A stretch of 64,000 nucleotides of DNA from contig NMRA01000031.1 in the NCBI GenBank assembly GCA_002633005.1, positions 461,383-525,382 of the forward strand. The letters run 5' to 3'. This DNA is from Phoronis australis (taxonomy: Eukaryota; Phoronida; Phoronidae). Shown piece after piece: positions 35,901 through 50,900 of the stretch. Made by a program: the position numbers and the translations under genes. Position 1 is the first letter of the stretch. Each line of letters opens with the position of its first letter. The notes under the pieces are model-generated. The model searched no databases, was not told the origin of the DNA, and saw only the letters and a list, made by a program, of their open reading frames with translations.

Positions 35901-38900
35901 AAAATATCCATAGCCTCACTCTCTACCAATAATCACAGATCTGATTTTTGCGGGGAACGTAATTAATTTTTGCCATGATTATTGTTATGGTGTTCAAGAA
36001 CACACAGCTTTGGGGATTTTTTGCACCGGGATCAAAGATTATGATTCATTTCAGTTTATGAAATACCAGGGCTTGGAGTTTTCCTCTTTTAAGAAAATTT
36101 CCTCTTTTTGGTTTCAATTTCCCCTTATTTCATCTTTTTTATCATTATTTTAACTTTATTCATGCAAAAACATTTATTTGCACAAAAATATTTCTATCAC
36201 CTAAGCTTGTTAATTTGTGGAGCGTTACATTACATGGTAAGCTTTCTTCCCTTTTAGTAATTGGTCATTCCAAGCCCTTAAGTACAAAAAGTTTAGTTTG
36301 GTTTGAATTTTAGTCATCTTAATTGCCAAACTTATTGTAGCTTAAATAAATGGCATGATCCAGCATTGCCATGAATTTTGTATTACAGAATCATAGCACT
36401 TGCAAATATTTCTGGTAGTTAGTTCCCTACTGGACTGGTCCCTACTGGACTGGTCCCTACTGGACTGGTCTTGCCATTTTTACATCAAAAGAAGATATTC
36501 GTACCTTGGTACATTAAATGGCAGACCACTTTAAGACTACTGTTAGGACCAGTGGCTCTGTAATGAGTGTAAATTCTAGGAATTGTTTTGTTGTAAGATT
36601 GACTTCATTGGGTATTCGCACTGTAAAGGTTTCTGATTTAATTCTTACACTTACAGGTTGGCCCTGGACGGCTTTCTCTCGACTTTACTGGTGAACTCAA
36701 TGATAAGATGAAAGGGTTCTATCGCAGTAAATACTCCACGCCAGCCGGTGAAGAGCGCTTCGCGGCTGTCACACAGTTTGAGGTGATTAATTACTGAGTT
36801 TAGTATTGTGTCTCATGCTTGAAACTCACACGAAAAGCACTTGTCCTTAAATTTAAATTTGAAACCAGACAGTCTCACATTTTAGATGTTACTTAAAACT
36901 AAAATACAAATTCCTTTTTAAGCCAAAAAGTAGTGAAATTAGTTCTGGTCCGAGGGCTTTTTGAAAAATCAATGCCGTGTTAGGGGTATGTTTCTTAGTT
37001 TTCAAATAGAAAAGGCCACCTGATACCAGCTGAAATTAAGGTCATTGAAAGACATGATTGCTGCTGAGTTGTCTAGCTGATTCATTCAAAGAAACTTGTT
37101 TGGGTAGCTTTTGAAGAAAAATTTGCTTAAAACGATACAGGTGGGTGTTTTTTATGCTTAAACAGTGAAGAGCAGGTTTCAAAATGAGTCTGGCTCAGAC
37201 CAGAACCAACCATACATTATTCTTTGACCTGTCTTGTAGAGTCACGTGTCACTTTAATTACTACTCCCCAGGCCCTTCTGAACAAGAATGTAACGTTTGG
37301 TATGTGACAAAAATGGTCTGGGATACAGCCTGCATCTTGTTTCTGCTTTCACTTTCATCGACCAAACACACCGCTTTGACTCACTATAATTAGCACAGTT
37401 TGTGGAAGGTTTCACTTTACGTGGCCTTTTCACATAGTCAGAAAAATGCGCAATTTTAATGACCACTGTTACATTTCCTGTCTGTAAAGGCCATTGCTCA
37501 CACGAGTGATTTTTATCAATTGCTTGGCTATGTACTACGCACTGACCTCGCATCAGACTCTGCACACTTGACGTAGTGAAGCGCAGTGTTGAAAGGTCAG
37601 TTTGGTAACTTGTGAACGCACTACACTGACTACTGCATGTCTGTTCTTAGGCTACAGATGCCAGGAGGGCATTCCCATGTTGGGACGAACCTGCAGTAAA
37701 AGCGACATTTGATGTGACACTAGTGGTTCCCAAGGACAGAGTGGCTTTGTCAAACATGGTTAGTCGTCAGTAGTTAGAGTGTACACTTGGTCTTGGTGTA
37801 GTTTTATTCTGAATACTGTAAAATGTCAACAATTTAGGACGCAATATGGCTCACTTGTGAAAGTTTATTTTATCATTTTTCATGATACATATATGTACAA
37901 CAAATTAAATGATTTTCCATGTTCGCCATTCTTATCACAGTTTCTATGAAACAAAGTTTTGAAAAAATTGTGGGCTCTCACAACGAAGCCCCTGAAAAAT
38001 GAAAGAAGTGCCTTTTTGGCAATTATTTTTGTCCAAAATTAGAGAGACGTGTCTATACTGTAATGCAAAATGAATTATTGGTAACTAAAGCTTTTCAATG
38101 AATCGAGCCTCGAAAATGTAAATTAATGATATTCTCATTGTAAGCAGTTTGTCTTATGCAGCATGAAACAGATTTTTGAATCCGAGTTTTCAAAGGCTTT
38201 TATTTCTTCAAAGTATCTTGTTACTTGACTAAAACATCTCGTATGCGCTTGTTATTACATTTGTTATCTGCATTCATTTGGCAGTATTGATACCAAGTTC
38301 ATAACATAGGTGTCATTAGTTTAGATTTTTGTACCGTTTTATTAGCATAGAGCTGTCCCAAACTGTTAAGGCTTCTGCTTGAAGGTTCAGCAGCTGTAGA
38401 TTTTACTGTTGTATTAGTCTGAGTGTGTCTAAATGACAGTTGGATTACCAGGAAAGATACCAAAGTTAGATTTATTTTGTACTTTATGTTATTGATATGA
38501 AATGCAGAATGCAAATCACCTACTTTGCATATTTTATCCAGCCTGTGGTCAGCGACACACCCCTGGACAGTGACAATGGATGGAAGGTGGTGGAGTATGC
38601 CAGCTCACCTATCATGTCCACTTATCTCCTGGCGTTCATTGTGGGCGAGTACGATTATGTGGAGGAGAAGGACAGTGATGGGGTTCTGGTCCGTGTGTAC
38701 ACACCCCTGGGGAAGACAGAGCAGGGGAAATTTGCTTTGGAGGTATGGCTTAATGCTTCGAGGGATAAAATGTATGGGTTTGCATGTGTTTCGAAATTCC
38801 AATTAGTTTTTAAGCATCGTTTTCAATTCCCCGAGAAAATAAGAGTGCAGAGTTCTTGTATTTTTCATCTTTTGCATTTCACCTTGATTTATAGACTTTT

Positions 38901-41900
38901 GAAACTCAAGTCACTGAACATGCAGTCAAGTCTGCTTTTTCATTGATTTGTTGGTTGATTTGTCAGTTTATTTGCCATGTGCAAATGCTGGACCCATTGT
39001 GTTTTTCAGGTTGCTGTCAAGACATTGCCATTCTATAAGGAGTACTTCGGCATTGCTTACCCTCTTCCCAAGATGGATCTCATCGCTATTGCTGACTTCA
39101 GTGCAGGTAATTGGTGACATCTTGTAGTCACTAGAGTCTTTATGCACTGTGGTCTCAACGTGTTTCTTACTCATTTTTGAAGCGACTTCTGGTTATTGCT
39201 GGTGGACACTGCTCACGTATATCAAGACACTCTGTTGTGTCTAATCTCATGTATTACACTGCTCAATTCTTCCCAAGTTTAGTTAGGAACAAATTGAGAC
39301 TAAACCCGACAACCACCCCTCATCGGCAATGCCTCAAGCCGCCAGAACTGATATTTTGCAGAAGCGATTCTGATCTTAAGGGGCATTTTTATCATTAGAG
39401 GGGGAGGAGGGAACTTTCGGACCTGATGCAATGGGAATTTTACGTGATCTTTAAATATTTCTCATAGGGGAATGAGGCTAATAGTGGTCTCAAAAATTGG
39501 CATCCAGGGCCCTAGTAAGTGACCAAATGAAAAGATAATTGTTGAATAAAGTCAGGTTTGTGACACATTAGTAATTTTTTTCTGTTGATGTGTAATGTTG
39601 CTTTCAGCCTGTAGTGTTGCATGGTGAATGTATTAGAATTCAAACTATAAGAGAATTGCTAGATTTCTGCATTCGTAAGATACAAATGCTGGAACACATT
39701 TTCAGGCAACCACGATTTGTGCACTGTTCATTTAATGTATAAGTTAAAATAAGGCAAAAAATATGCAGCTTCAAACAGAGGATAAAGCAAGGTAAAGACT
39801 AACCGACTTGCAAAAACACCACCGAGTTCCACCTGCCAAATTAAATCAAAACAACTGATGCTCTCTGTTCTGTGAAACGTGTGGTTACATTACTCAAGCA
39901 GTGCTCCATGTAGCTTTAAGTTATTGTAGCACTTGTTAAATTTGATGGTGACCTCTGACCTGTTTATCGTGTTATTTCAGGTGCAATGGAAAACTGGGGT
40001 TTAGTCACGTACCGCGAGACCGCCTTGTTGATAGATCCGACTCAGTCGTCCGCATCGACCCGTCAATGGGTGGCGCTGGTTGTTGGACACGAATTGGCTC
40101 ATCAGTGGTTTGGCAATCTGGTTACCATGGTGCGTGCAGTTGTGTGGTCTATTTTAAGTTGTTTTAATTGGTGATGCGTTGAGTTTGGAGCTCGATTTTA
40201 TTGATCACGCAAGTAGTCCTGAAGGGCAGAGTGAATGAGTGAATGTTCTGTCGGTTTGTGGCAATTAATCACTGTTTACTGCTTGTAAGACTTCCTAAAC
40301 CACTTCTGTACTGTTGTACAGTGTTACCAACTGATCTTGGTGTGACAAGTATCGGTATTGTTTGAATACGGACAACAGGGTGTTTCAAGCCTAACTTAGT
40401 ACTAAGAGCAGTTATTTTGTTCTTGTAACTTCAAAATTTTAGTCTCTCGCAGAAATGTCACAATTGAAACATTTTGTTGTCTTTATTCAAATGTTGTGCT
40501 ATAAAGAGGCACACAGGATGAAGGAAGGCTTTTCCCCTCGCCGTCCATGTTTTAGTTGTATTTCCTTTACCTTCTACACGCATTTACGTTATTTTAGAAT
40601 GCAACTACCTGACACATGTTTTTGAAATCACTGCTCCACTTAGGATTTTATTTGACTCTTATGTCTGGCCAGCATACATGCAACTTGCGTGTGTTACTCA
40701 GAATCATTCTGTCTTTTTAAATGATTGCCCTCAAATTTTCAAAAATTGTTTTTAAATGACAATGCTGCTTTGAATCCTGTTGCAAAATCCTGTGACTTTT
40801 CTTAGAGATTGTCATATCTTTGCAAGACTAAGGAATTAATTTCCGCCTTTTAACCTGAGAACTCTGGTTTCAATATTCTTCGTAGAGTTTGGAAGCTTTC
40901 ATTTTTGACAGCTACTTTCTCGTGGTAAAAGACCTTGCCATAAAATCATAGACTCCACTTCCTAGTAGTTTCCAAATAAATTGTCTGGGTTTGTCGATGT
41001 CATGCCAAAAGCGCAGAAGGAAATCAAATAAATAATAAATACTTGTAAAATTAGCCGGAGATTTTCGCTTCTAAATGCTGCCAATTTTTCAGAAGAAATA
41101 TCGTCAACTTTTTTGATGACTGCTGTAGAAACAAGTTGCTGGTCAAATGTACAAAATTCTCTATGCAGGGTTGTTGTGGCATGATGTTATGCAGTTGCGA
41201 CACTTCAATTACAGGAGTGGTGGACTCATCTGTGGTTAAACGAGGGGTTTGCCTCCTTCATAGAGTACCTGTGTGTCAACTACGTGTTCCCAGAGTACGA
41301 CATTTGGACGCAGTTTGTCTCCACAGACTTCTCAAGAGCTTTGGAGTTAGATGCCCTCAACAACAGCCACCCCATTGAAGTACGTAGGCTGTCACGCAGA
41401 GCAGGTTGATTTGTGTAAACATATTTTTAAAATGATTTAGGACATTTATCTATTTCAAAGACAACTTTCTGTTTCCTTTTTGTTGTTGTACAAGAAAAAA
41501 ATTACCATTTCCACTTACCTCAAATAAGCAGGAATAAAGTTTGGTGTTAATTTTACTTGGGAATCTCCTGGGTTAGACATTTCATCTAAGTGTGCTGTTC
41601 ACTTGTTAACAGTGATTATTATTTGGTGGACAGGTTCCAGTTGGTCATCCAGATGAGGTGGACGAGATCTTTGATGCCATCTCATACAGCAAGGGGGCGT
41701 CTGTGATCAGGATGTTGCATGATTGGATAGGTGACGATGTGAGTACTGTCTGTAGAAAGAACTATTGTAAAGCTACACTTCTTTCTATTTCCTCACTGAT
41801 TTATGTGGAAATGCTGAAATGTTCCAATAAGCAGCTGTAAACTTGCATTTTGTCAAGGAATCTAACTTTTGATTTAGTCCACGTACTGTTGTAAAATTGG

Positions 41901-44900
41901 TCTCAACCTGTTCGTTACTCGGATGAGAAGTGATTTTTGGGCTTTAAGAGAACTGAGAGTTTGTGACGACTCGAGACCAAGCTTGACAAATAAAATGACA
42001 CGTTACAACGTGGGTTTGTTGACTCTAGTCTCAACCATAGATGGACCGTCAATAAGTACTCTGTGCTCTATTAGTGGCAATGGAAATAAAGACCTGTCAT
42101 TGTAGGAAATATTTTGAGACGGATTATTTTGGGTTATATTTTGTTTATATTTTTTTCAAACTGCTAAACAGAAAGAAGCAGTTTTACGTGAATTCCCGCA
42201 TGTTGTTGACTCAAATTTTCATCGTCGTTCTCTATATCTCTGTGAATCAATACATGTACCATGACAAAATTTTCTTGTTCGTACTTGAACATTAGCTTAT
42301 ACCAAAGTTCTGGAGAGGACGATTTGTTTTTGTTAATTGTTTCTTGTTAAAGTGGATTTTATTTGTTAGAAGTAGCAAGGTTAGCGGTTTTGAGCTGAAA
42401 CACTTTGCACGGCTTATGGGCACGATCTTCATAAGATACTAGCTAAACTTCCGAACTGTTGCATTAACTCCAACTTGATATCATTTCAGGTAGTGTAACA
42501 TTACTTTCTGCTGCTTTTTGCAGGACTTTAAGAAAGGTATGAACCATTACTTAGAAAAGTTCAAGTACAAGAATGCGTTCACTGAGGACTTGTGGGATTC
42601 ACTGGAGTTTGCCAGTGGAAAACCAGTGGACAAAGTGATGACCACCTGGACCAAGCAGATGGGCTTTCCCGTTTTGAAGGTAATATAAGAGTGTTCAGAA
42701 ATTTACTCAGTCTGGGTAATCAAGTGACTGCTGACAAACGTGTTATGCGTGTTCTAAGCTTAATTCCATACTCAATGTTAACTGTGATTAGTTATACCAG
42801 TTTTTGTATCGTTCAGTATTTTGATAGGTGACTTGTTGCTGTTGAGTATTTTTTCTCAGAGAGAAATTCTTTTCATAACATTCTTTAGGAAGTAAACCAG
42901 TTTAAGGAAATAAAGTTGTTAAAAATTTCATAATTTTGCTAAAAGTTGCATTGTATTGTCAGTTTCAGAACTAGTTAGTGGTTGTAGGGTATGTCCTGAA
43001 GTCAAATGATGTGTTCTATAGGTTTCAGAGAAACGAGAAGGCAAGACTGTAAAACTGACAATTAGTCAAGAAAAGTTCTGTGCTGATGGAAAGTTGGAGG
43101 GTGAGTGTGCCATGGTGGTGGTGATGGTGGTAGTAGTGGTGGTGGTGGTGGTGGTTGTGGTGGTCACATGACAAGGGACACTTTCAGTTTGTTGTATTTT
43201 CGAAGAGACTACAATCAAAATTTAAATCGTGTTTTTTACAGTAACGTTTTCTTTGAAGGAAGAGAGTTACATCTATTTTCACAAATCAGACATTTGATTC
43301 AGAGTACGTTGAAGATTACACATCGTGAGAAAAGAAAAAAACAGTAATCATTAATAAACTGTACACAACTGAATCTTACACAACTGAATCTCTGGCGGAA
43401 TTTCCCTTAGTGTAAGATCAAGCCTGTTGCCCTTTTCAATCGAGGAGAGTGTGTGCTTTCATATTTACAGGGTATCATGCCAGGTTTTGGTTGCTCAATT
43501 AAATCAAACTTGGCTTTCCTTAATTGTGCAAAGCTATGATGTCAATCACCCCTTTCCAGCTGATCAGAGTAGTTGTAAATCTAAAGCTGGACATATGTTT
43601 ATGAGGAATTTGGCCGGTCGCTAATGAAGCACATGACTGGTGATCTAGGTGATGTTGTGAATTCTACTAGAAAGCTGAAGTCTTAGGCCATCTTATTTGT
43701 TGAAACTCAGGTCAAATTCTTCTCCCTGTCCAAAATCACACAATCACCTCAGTGATCCATAACTGGCCAGCCGAAGTACTCTCGGCAAGGGCGCAATGTA
43801 CAACCAGGTATAAATTCGCTGATTAAATGCTCAACAGGATACTTTACAATTTACATCAAGTTACATTCTAATTGCATTGGACAATTTTCTGAAGAGTTAT
43901 TTACCTGACTTTTCTAGGCAAGAGTCCCCTGTGGATGGTTCCAGTGAGTATATCCACTGCCTCAAGTCCAGATGTAGCGGTCAAGACTATTCTGCTGGAT
44001 TCTGCAAACACTGAGGTCACCCTGGAGGGTGTGGCTGAAACAGACTGGGTCAAGGTAAGCTTGAAAGATTTGGAGGCTTGTCCCTGTCTTTTGTTTAAGG
44101 TATCAATGCCTGTGGGTTGGTTGACTCTAGGAAACAGTTTGGTTTCCTAATTTTTCCACTTTCTAATTGATCAAAAACTCAATTTGTGTGTCTAAATGTG
44201 TAACATGTGTTTAAGGGATAGCAGCATGAGGTCACCCTGGTGCTCCCTCTGTTGTTAGATATTACAGACTGCTCTTACCTCATGCAGCAGTAAGTCTTTT
44301 CCAACAGATGTAAGACTATGATTTGCAGCCGTCATGAACTTGCTAAAACAAGTGTAAGTGTAATATTGGGGTCAATGTGTTCAGCTGTTTTCATGTCCCA
44401 CCACATACCTAATGCACCATCTACATTGTGCAAGTGTCCATTTTGAACTTGTGTCTGCGTTACTGTTTCAGTTGAACCCAGGAACTGTTGGTTTCTACAG
44501 GGTCCAATACTCATCTGAGATGTTGAACCATCTCCTGCCTGGCATTAAGAACAAGTCGCTGCCCCCTCGTGACAGGCTCGGTATTCAGAATGACTTGTTT
44601 GCCCTGGTGAGTATCACCAGTGAAGGATGAGACTCCAACACTGTATCATTCTTTTAGAGTCGCCTTAGAGGAATGAAGACTGCAGTATTGTACAGTCTCT
44701 GTTGTATATTCCAAGTAAATTGAAGACAGCGATTATACATTTTGGTTAAAATTTCAGCTGCAGAATTAAGTTTCTAAAAGGAACTTCACAGCCTGTGGTT
44801 TTCAAAGATATGCTGAAATCCCTTTGCATCTGAGATTACAAAATTTGGTAGAAAAATGTAATGACGTGTTTAGTAATATTAAATTTGTTAATAATTTTGC

Positions 44901-47900
44901 TTTATTTAAAAAAATATTGATAGAAAGAAACATACAAGGAAGAAGATATTACTTCCACACAAACACATACCTACAGGTTTTCAATGTTTCACTTCCTTCA
45001 GGATTTCCACCAAAACTTTGATTCATTTGAAAACTACTGTTAAGCTGTAGCAAACGATCTTGGTGACTTTGTATCGCGTCTGCTGACATTCATCATCCTC
45101 TTGCTGTACTTCATTTTTTTTTTTACTCGTCATTGTCGCCTCCTTTTGGCCTCATGTTAAGTTGTGTTCAATAGGCTCTGTAACTTTTGCAATGTTGGTT
45201 CTTGAAACTGCTACTCTGTTGGTATTTGTGACCTTTTGCTATTCTGTCTGATTACTTGTAAGGCGAAAAATACATCGTTGGTTCTGGGTAGCATTCTATG
45301 GACCTAATATGCTTGCAAGGAATTGTAGTGTGATCATGTGCTTTATGACTTAATGTTGCAAATCTGTTAGGGCATTCTCTTTCTTCTGTATATGCCCTGA
45401 ATTTGAATTTTATGGACTTGAAATTTTAAAGATATTTCATGAGAAGTTTGCAGTGTTGTCTGCTTAAACACGGTTCGAGCGTAACATCTCCATATAAACT
45501 TGACAAAATTTAAAATGTCATCATTTACTATCATTATGATGTATTGCTTGGCATACTTTATTTTGGAAGAAAGTGGTTAGTGACAATGCCCACTTGGCCA
45601 ACATTTGGGGAAGGAATTTTAGCCAATCACATGGTGCAGAGAATTCCTATTTCCCCCTTCTCCATTTTTGTGCACATTGCGTAGGATATTCATAGGGCCC
45701 CACTGACAGTGACAGCATATTTGATGTCAGCAGTGACTCGCTGCATCTACTACTGCCCAGTTCATCACTAGGATTGAGCCATTCCATTTATTTAGTAAAT
45801 GTTGCTTTGTGCTGCATTTCCTGTTAGCTGAAAATCCTAGTAGGCCTCTTGTCCAGTTAAAAATAATTACCATCCTTTTGCTAGACAAAAGAACCAAACC
45901 GTCAACTAGTCCTCAAAGTGCCATTTTCGGATCGAAAACCGGCTAGCTCTTGTAAAATCTGATTTTCTGAAGCAGTTCTCAACTCTTCAGTTGGTTGGAT
46001 GTTCTTCTTGACAGTGTTAATCAAGTCCTGTTTGATAGGTGATATTGGCCTCAGTCCTGCATTTATCTTTCCAGAGTCTGACTTTTTAGTGTCTCCCTCT
46101 TTAGGCCAGGGCAGGTGTAGCACCCTCCGTTGACGTGTTGAAAGTTGCCGAAGCGTTTGTGAACGAGGACAACTACACGGTGTGGAATGACCTGTCGTCC
46201 AATTTGGGCCAGATGGCGCTGCTGCTACAGCACACTGATGCATACGACAACTTCAAGAGCTTTAACAAGGCTCTGTTTGGTCCCGTGGCCCAAAGACTTG
46301 GCTGGGAGCCCACTGAGAATGAGGGTAATCTTAATGCTGTTGCTTGAATGCGGTGTTTTATTCTGAAGTTCCCTGCTTTGTACTTGTACCCCACCATGCA
46401 TTAGCATGAAAGAGGGGACATCACGACCGCCTGTTCATACGTCCGTCCATATGTCTCACAATTATGTTGGCATGGTATCTCTAGAAGGATGTTCCAGATT
46501 TTGTTCATATTCTCTGTACCCAGGTGTAGGTGAGGCGTCTCTAGGAACTTGTCAATATTGGTGACCTTGACCTTGACACCACTTTCAAGGTAATAAGAAA
46601 GTCCCGTTTTTGCTTAGAAAATGGTGTTGGCATGATATCTTAAGAACAAAGAGTTGGATTTTGTTCATATTCCTTATCCATGCGTAGGTGGAACCTCTCA
46701 AGTCACCATCCCGTTTTGGTGAACTTGACGTCATTTTCGAGGCCACTGCGAGAAAATCAAGTGTTTGCTTAAAAAGGGGGTGTTGACGCTATATCTCAAG
46801 AAGGACTTTTTGAAATATTGGGTTCAACAATATATTGTTCCATACAAAATCATTACCACTTGAAAGTTAATTTTGCAATGTTCAGACATGGTGCGGTGAC
46901 TGTGGACAATTTTTTTGTGTCAAATGCTTATTTCCAGTTGCTTTATAGGTTGATTGATGGCCTTGTTCATCAGCCTGTACACCTAACATGTTATTGGTCA
47001 GAAATAAACCAATGGCTATTTGTTGTTTCTACATTTCTCAGAAGAGGCTTGGTTGTATTTTTGTTGTCTCTTGATACTGCGTTGTTATTATTATTGAATC
47101 ATATTGTGAAGTAGAACTAGGTTGTATATTACCTAATTATTTGTTGTATAGTACTCGATTTTCTTAACTAGTAGTCAGAGACAATTTAATTGGTAAAAAA
47201 TCTATTTTTGGCTCTAAAAGACCCTAGTAAGCGTCTTGTCTTGGAGTAAAATGGCAGTGTCTGTTTGAGTCCCATGTTATGTGGATATCTATTGACATTC
47301 CCATTTTATATTTTTCCTTTTTACTGACATCATTCTGGTGCCTCTTGTGATTACTTGATTCTTCTGTTCAGGACATCTAACGGCAATGTTGAGGACTCTG
47401 GTTCTCACCAAGATGGGTCGCTATGGCGACAAGGCCACAGTTGAAGAAGCCAGACGCCGACTGGCAGATCACGTTGAAGGCACCAAGACACTCAGCGCAG
47501 ATCTTCGCGCTCCTGTGAGTAGTAACCTCAACTACTGTACGATTTGCTTGGATTCAGTGATACCTATTTGGACACGGAATGCAGATCTTGGAATCTGTCT
47601 TTCTCGGTGGATATGAGCATGTTGGTCATGATGAATCAGAATAGTTTAACAACTCTATTAAGTTATCATTTTGGACATTTATATCAAATGAAAATCATGT
47701 TATTGATATTGCGGCTATCAATTTACCTTTCTATGTTAGGTAGTCCACATTTCCCATCATGTAGAACATGGAAAATGACAATTTAGTTGTGATAAGCTTG
47801 GAAAATTTCGTAAGATTTCCACGGTTATTAATAAATATTAAGAAAATATAATTTGCATGCCGTATCATGAGTTATGATTTAGTCAAGCTGGGCAATGATC

Positions 47901-50900
47901 ACTACGAAAATTAATTATATTTTACTTTTTGTTGCAAACTCTTGGAAAGTGGAAATTTGATTATATTTTGGAAAACCAACGAAAACAACTGAGAAATGTG
48001 TTGTTTACTGAGCTAATGTAGATTCTTGTTAAACTTGCAGGTCTACACGACTGTTCTCACCCATGGTGACAGCGACACTTTTGATACTATGTTAAAAGTA
48101 AGTTCACATGACACCTAAGGTGTGTTCTGTACACACAAGAAACTCGCGAAAGAGCAAGATCAGGCGAGTGAAATACAGGTTTTTTAGCGTACTTGCAAAA
48201 TGGTGACTACGGAGATGATTGGCGGGTGAAGTTAGAACGGTGATTTATGGGGTGGAATTCATTGCTTCCGTTCAATAGCAAAGATTTCTCACTGCATCTT
48301 TTATTTATGAAACACAGTGTGTTGCTTAGTTAGTGCTTGCTGCGACTGGTAGTAGTCAACTTGTTTTGCAGTTTCTAGAAGTTAGATACTTTTATGTGCT
48401 GAAGTTTACTTTATAGTTTGAGTTCACAGGAATAGGAAACTTGGGATGACTTTCACTCAAGAAGCTGTGACGTGTTAACAGCATAATATTCTAGGTGTGT
48501 TATGTATTCATTTGATAATCGTGTGTGAATAAGGACAAACCGGTTCAATCGCATCCTGTTTAGGTGAGAACGTTGAAGAATGAAAAGGAAATGTCTTCCA
48601 ATAACATGGTTTGAATGAGGAATTTAGTTGTTGATGGCTTTTTATTACTTCCGTGCTACATCATAATCATACTCCTTCACTCTCACCCAATTGTGTTCCA
48701 TTGCAAATTAACTATTGGGTTCTCTGTTGATTTTCCCAGCTATTCAGGGCCGCTGATCTACATGAGGAGAAGGTGCGAGTGTTGAGGACCCTGGGCTCGG
48801 TCAAAACAGAGGAGCTGATTAAGAAAGTTCTGGAGTTTTCGTTGGGTGTGAGTAGCAACGAAGGGACTTTATTATCCATTATACATGTTTATAAGGACTT
48901 TATTATCCATTATATATGTATATAAGGGAACTGCATTACTATCGGCGTTATCATGAGCGTGCAAAATCTGTGATTTTAAGGTATGCGTGTGGGCTCAAGG
49001 GTTGATGCTCGTGTGTGTTTTTGAAATCATGAAAACAGCGATGTGAAAAGACAAAAAAGGTAATTATTTACACATTCTGTCGTTATAAAGTTATGAATTA
49101 AGTTTGGTTGCCAATCCATAGCTGTAACAGATTGGCAACAGATTCAGTTGTTATTTTTTCGGGCACTAAATGGACCTCCACAATAAGCCTTGAGTAGCCG
49201 TCGTTTTGTTTTACCACGCCAAAGGTGAGACGAGTACCAGCATTGAACCTAAAAGCGTTAATATAAATACAGTTGTGTAAGTGAATACTGATCTGTTAAA
49301 AATCAGTTTTGTACACTGTTGGTTAGTGTGTCGTGAAGAGTGTATGGTTTGTATACTCATGGAAACAACGATAATGGTGAACGTTCCCTAAGAGCAAAAT
49401 TGTTTGTTTTATTGTTGTGGATTGTGTCGTTTAAAATCACCAGTGGTTATTGTGTCAAATCACTAGCAAGAAAGATGCAATGTTTGTCGTCATAGATTCA
49501 GAATTTGGGATAACTGCATTGTCTTACCTTCTCCATAAACCACCTGTTGTCAGAAAGACAAGCTTTCAATTTAGGCCTTTGACACTTGAAAACTCTCATA
49601 GCTTATTGCTTAATTCACTAAATATAATTCTTGGTAGAATGAATAAACAAAATTTTCCAAGTTCTATAAAAAAATGTCATGTAAAATGCAGTGATTTCCG
49701 TTAAAAATCCCAATTTTGCATAAAAATGAGTCATTTGATTTCCATTCTTGGTGACGAAAATATCCAGTCACGTTGCTCCTTCGTGTTGATAATAGAAGAT
49801 TAACCATTACTTGTTGTAAGGTAACTGTGTAGTTCATAGACATGGTCACATGTTGTAGGATGAAGTTCGTGCTCAGGACGCACCCTTTGTTGTCGGTGGC
49901 GTGACCGGCTCGGTTTTGGGTCGTAAATTGGCATGGGAATTCATGACAGGCAGGAGTAAAGAGCTGTACAACCGATACCAGGGAGGCTTCTTACTGGCCA
50001 GACTAGTGAAGGTGAGAGCTATTGGTGAATGGTAATATTTGCATGGTATACCAGGAAGGCTTCTTAGAGGCTAAACTGGTCAAGGTGAGAGTTATTGGCA
50101 AATGGTAATACTTGTAAGGTATACCAGAGAGGCTTCTTGCTGGCACAACTAGTTAAGGGGAGAGTTATTGTCGAATGGTAATACTTGTAAGGTTTACCAG
50201 GGAGGCCTCTTAATTGCTTTGACTTCCTGTACAGCACAAGACAGTTCTAAGTAATCGGACAAAACACCATTTCCTGTCGTCACAGTTAATTCTTTGACAT
50301 ACGTTCATGAAATTTGTCACACATGTTCCATTCATGAATGGGACGGCATGAGCGAACTTTTGGATGGATCCGTGTACTGGTGTGCCCCCTGGTGGCAATT
50401 TTAGTTTTTTACGCTTACCTTTGTATCTTCAAAAGTCCTTGACGGATTTTCATGAAATTTGGTATGTAGGCATCTATTAGTGAGATGATGCTATCCTCCC
50501 GTGTTCCAATTTATTCGATGTAGTTTGCGCCACCTAGTGGCCATTTTTACTGTTTTCGAGTCTGTTTTTGCGTCCACCCCTCTATCAACCAAACTGTCAA
50601 AGGATGATTGTGAAAATTGGCATGTATGTGCTTACTATAGAGAGGACAGTTGACGATGATTTTCCGATGATTTCGACTACTGTGGCGCCTCCTAGTGGCA
50701 GTTATTTTTTTTGCACCTGTGGCTGTATCTTCTAAACCGTTCGCAGGATCTTTACTTAATTTAGCAAGTGTATTTAATATGATGTTGACTATGAATGACG
50801 ACGACTTTCGGACAGATCTTACTACTGCTGTGCCCCCTAGTGGCAATTTTAGTTTTTTACGTTTAACTCTGTATCTTCAAAGGTCCTCAACAGATTTTCA

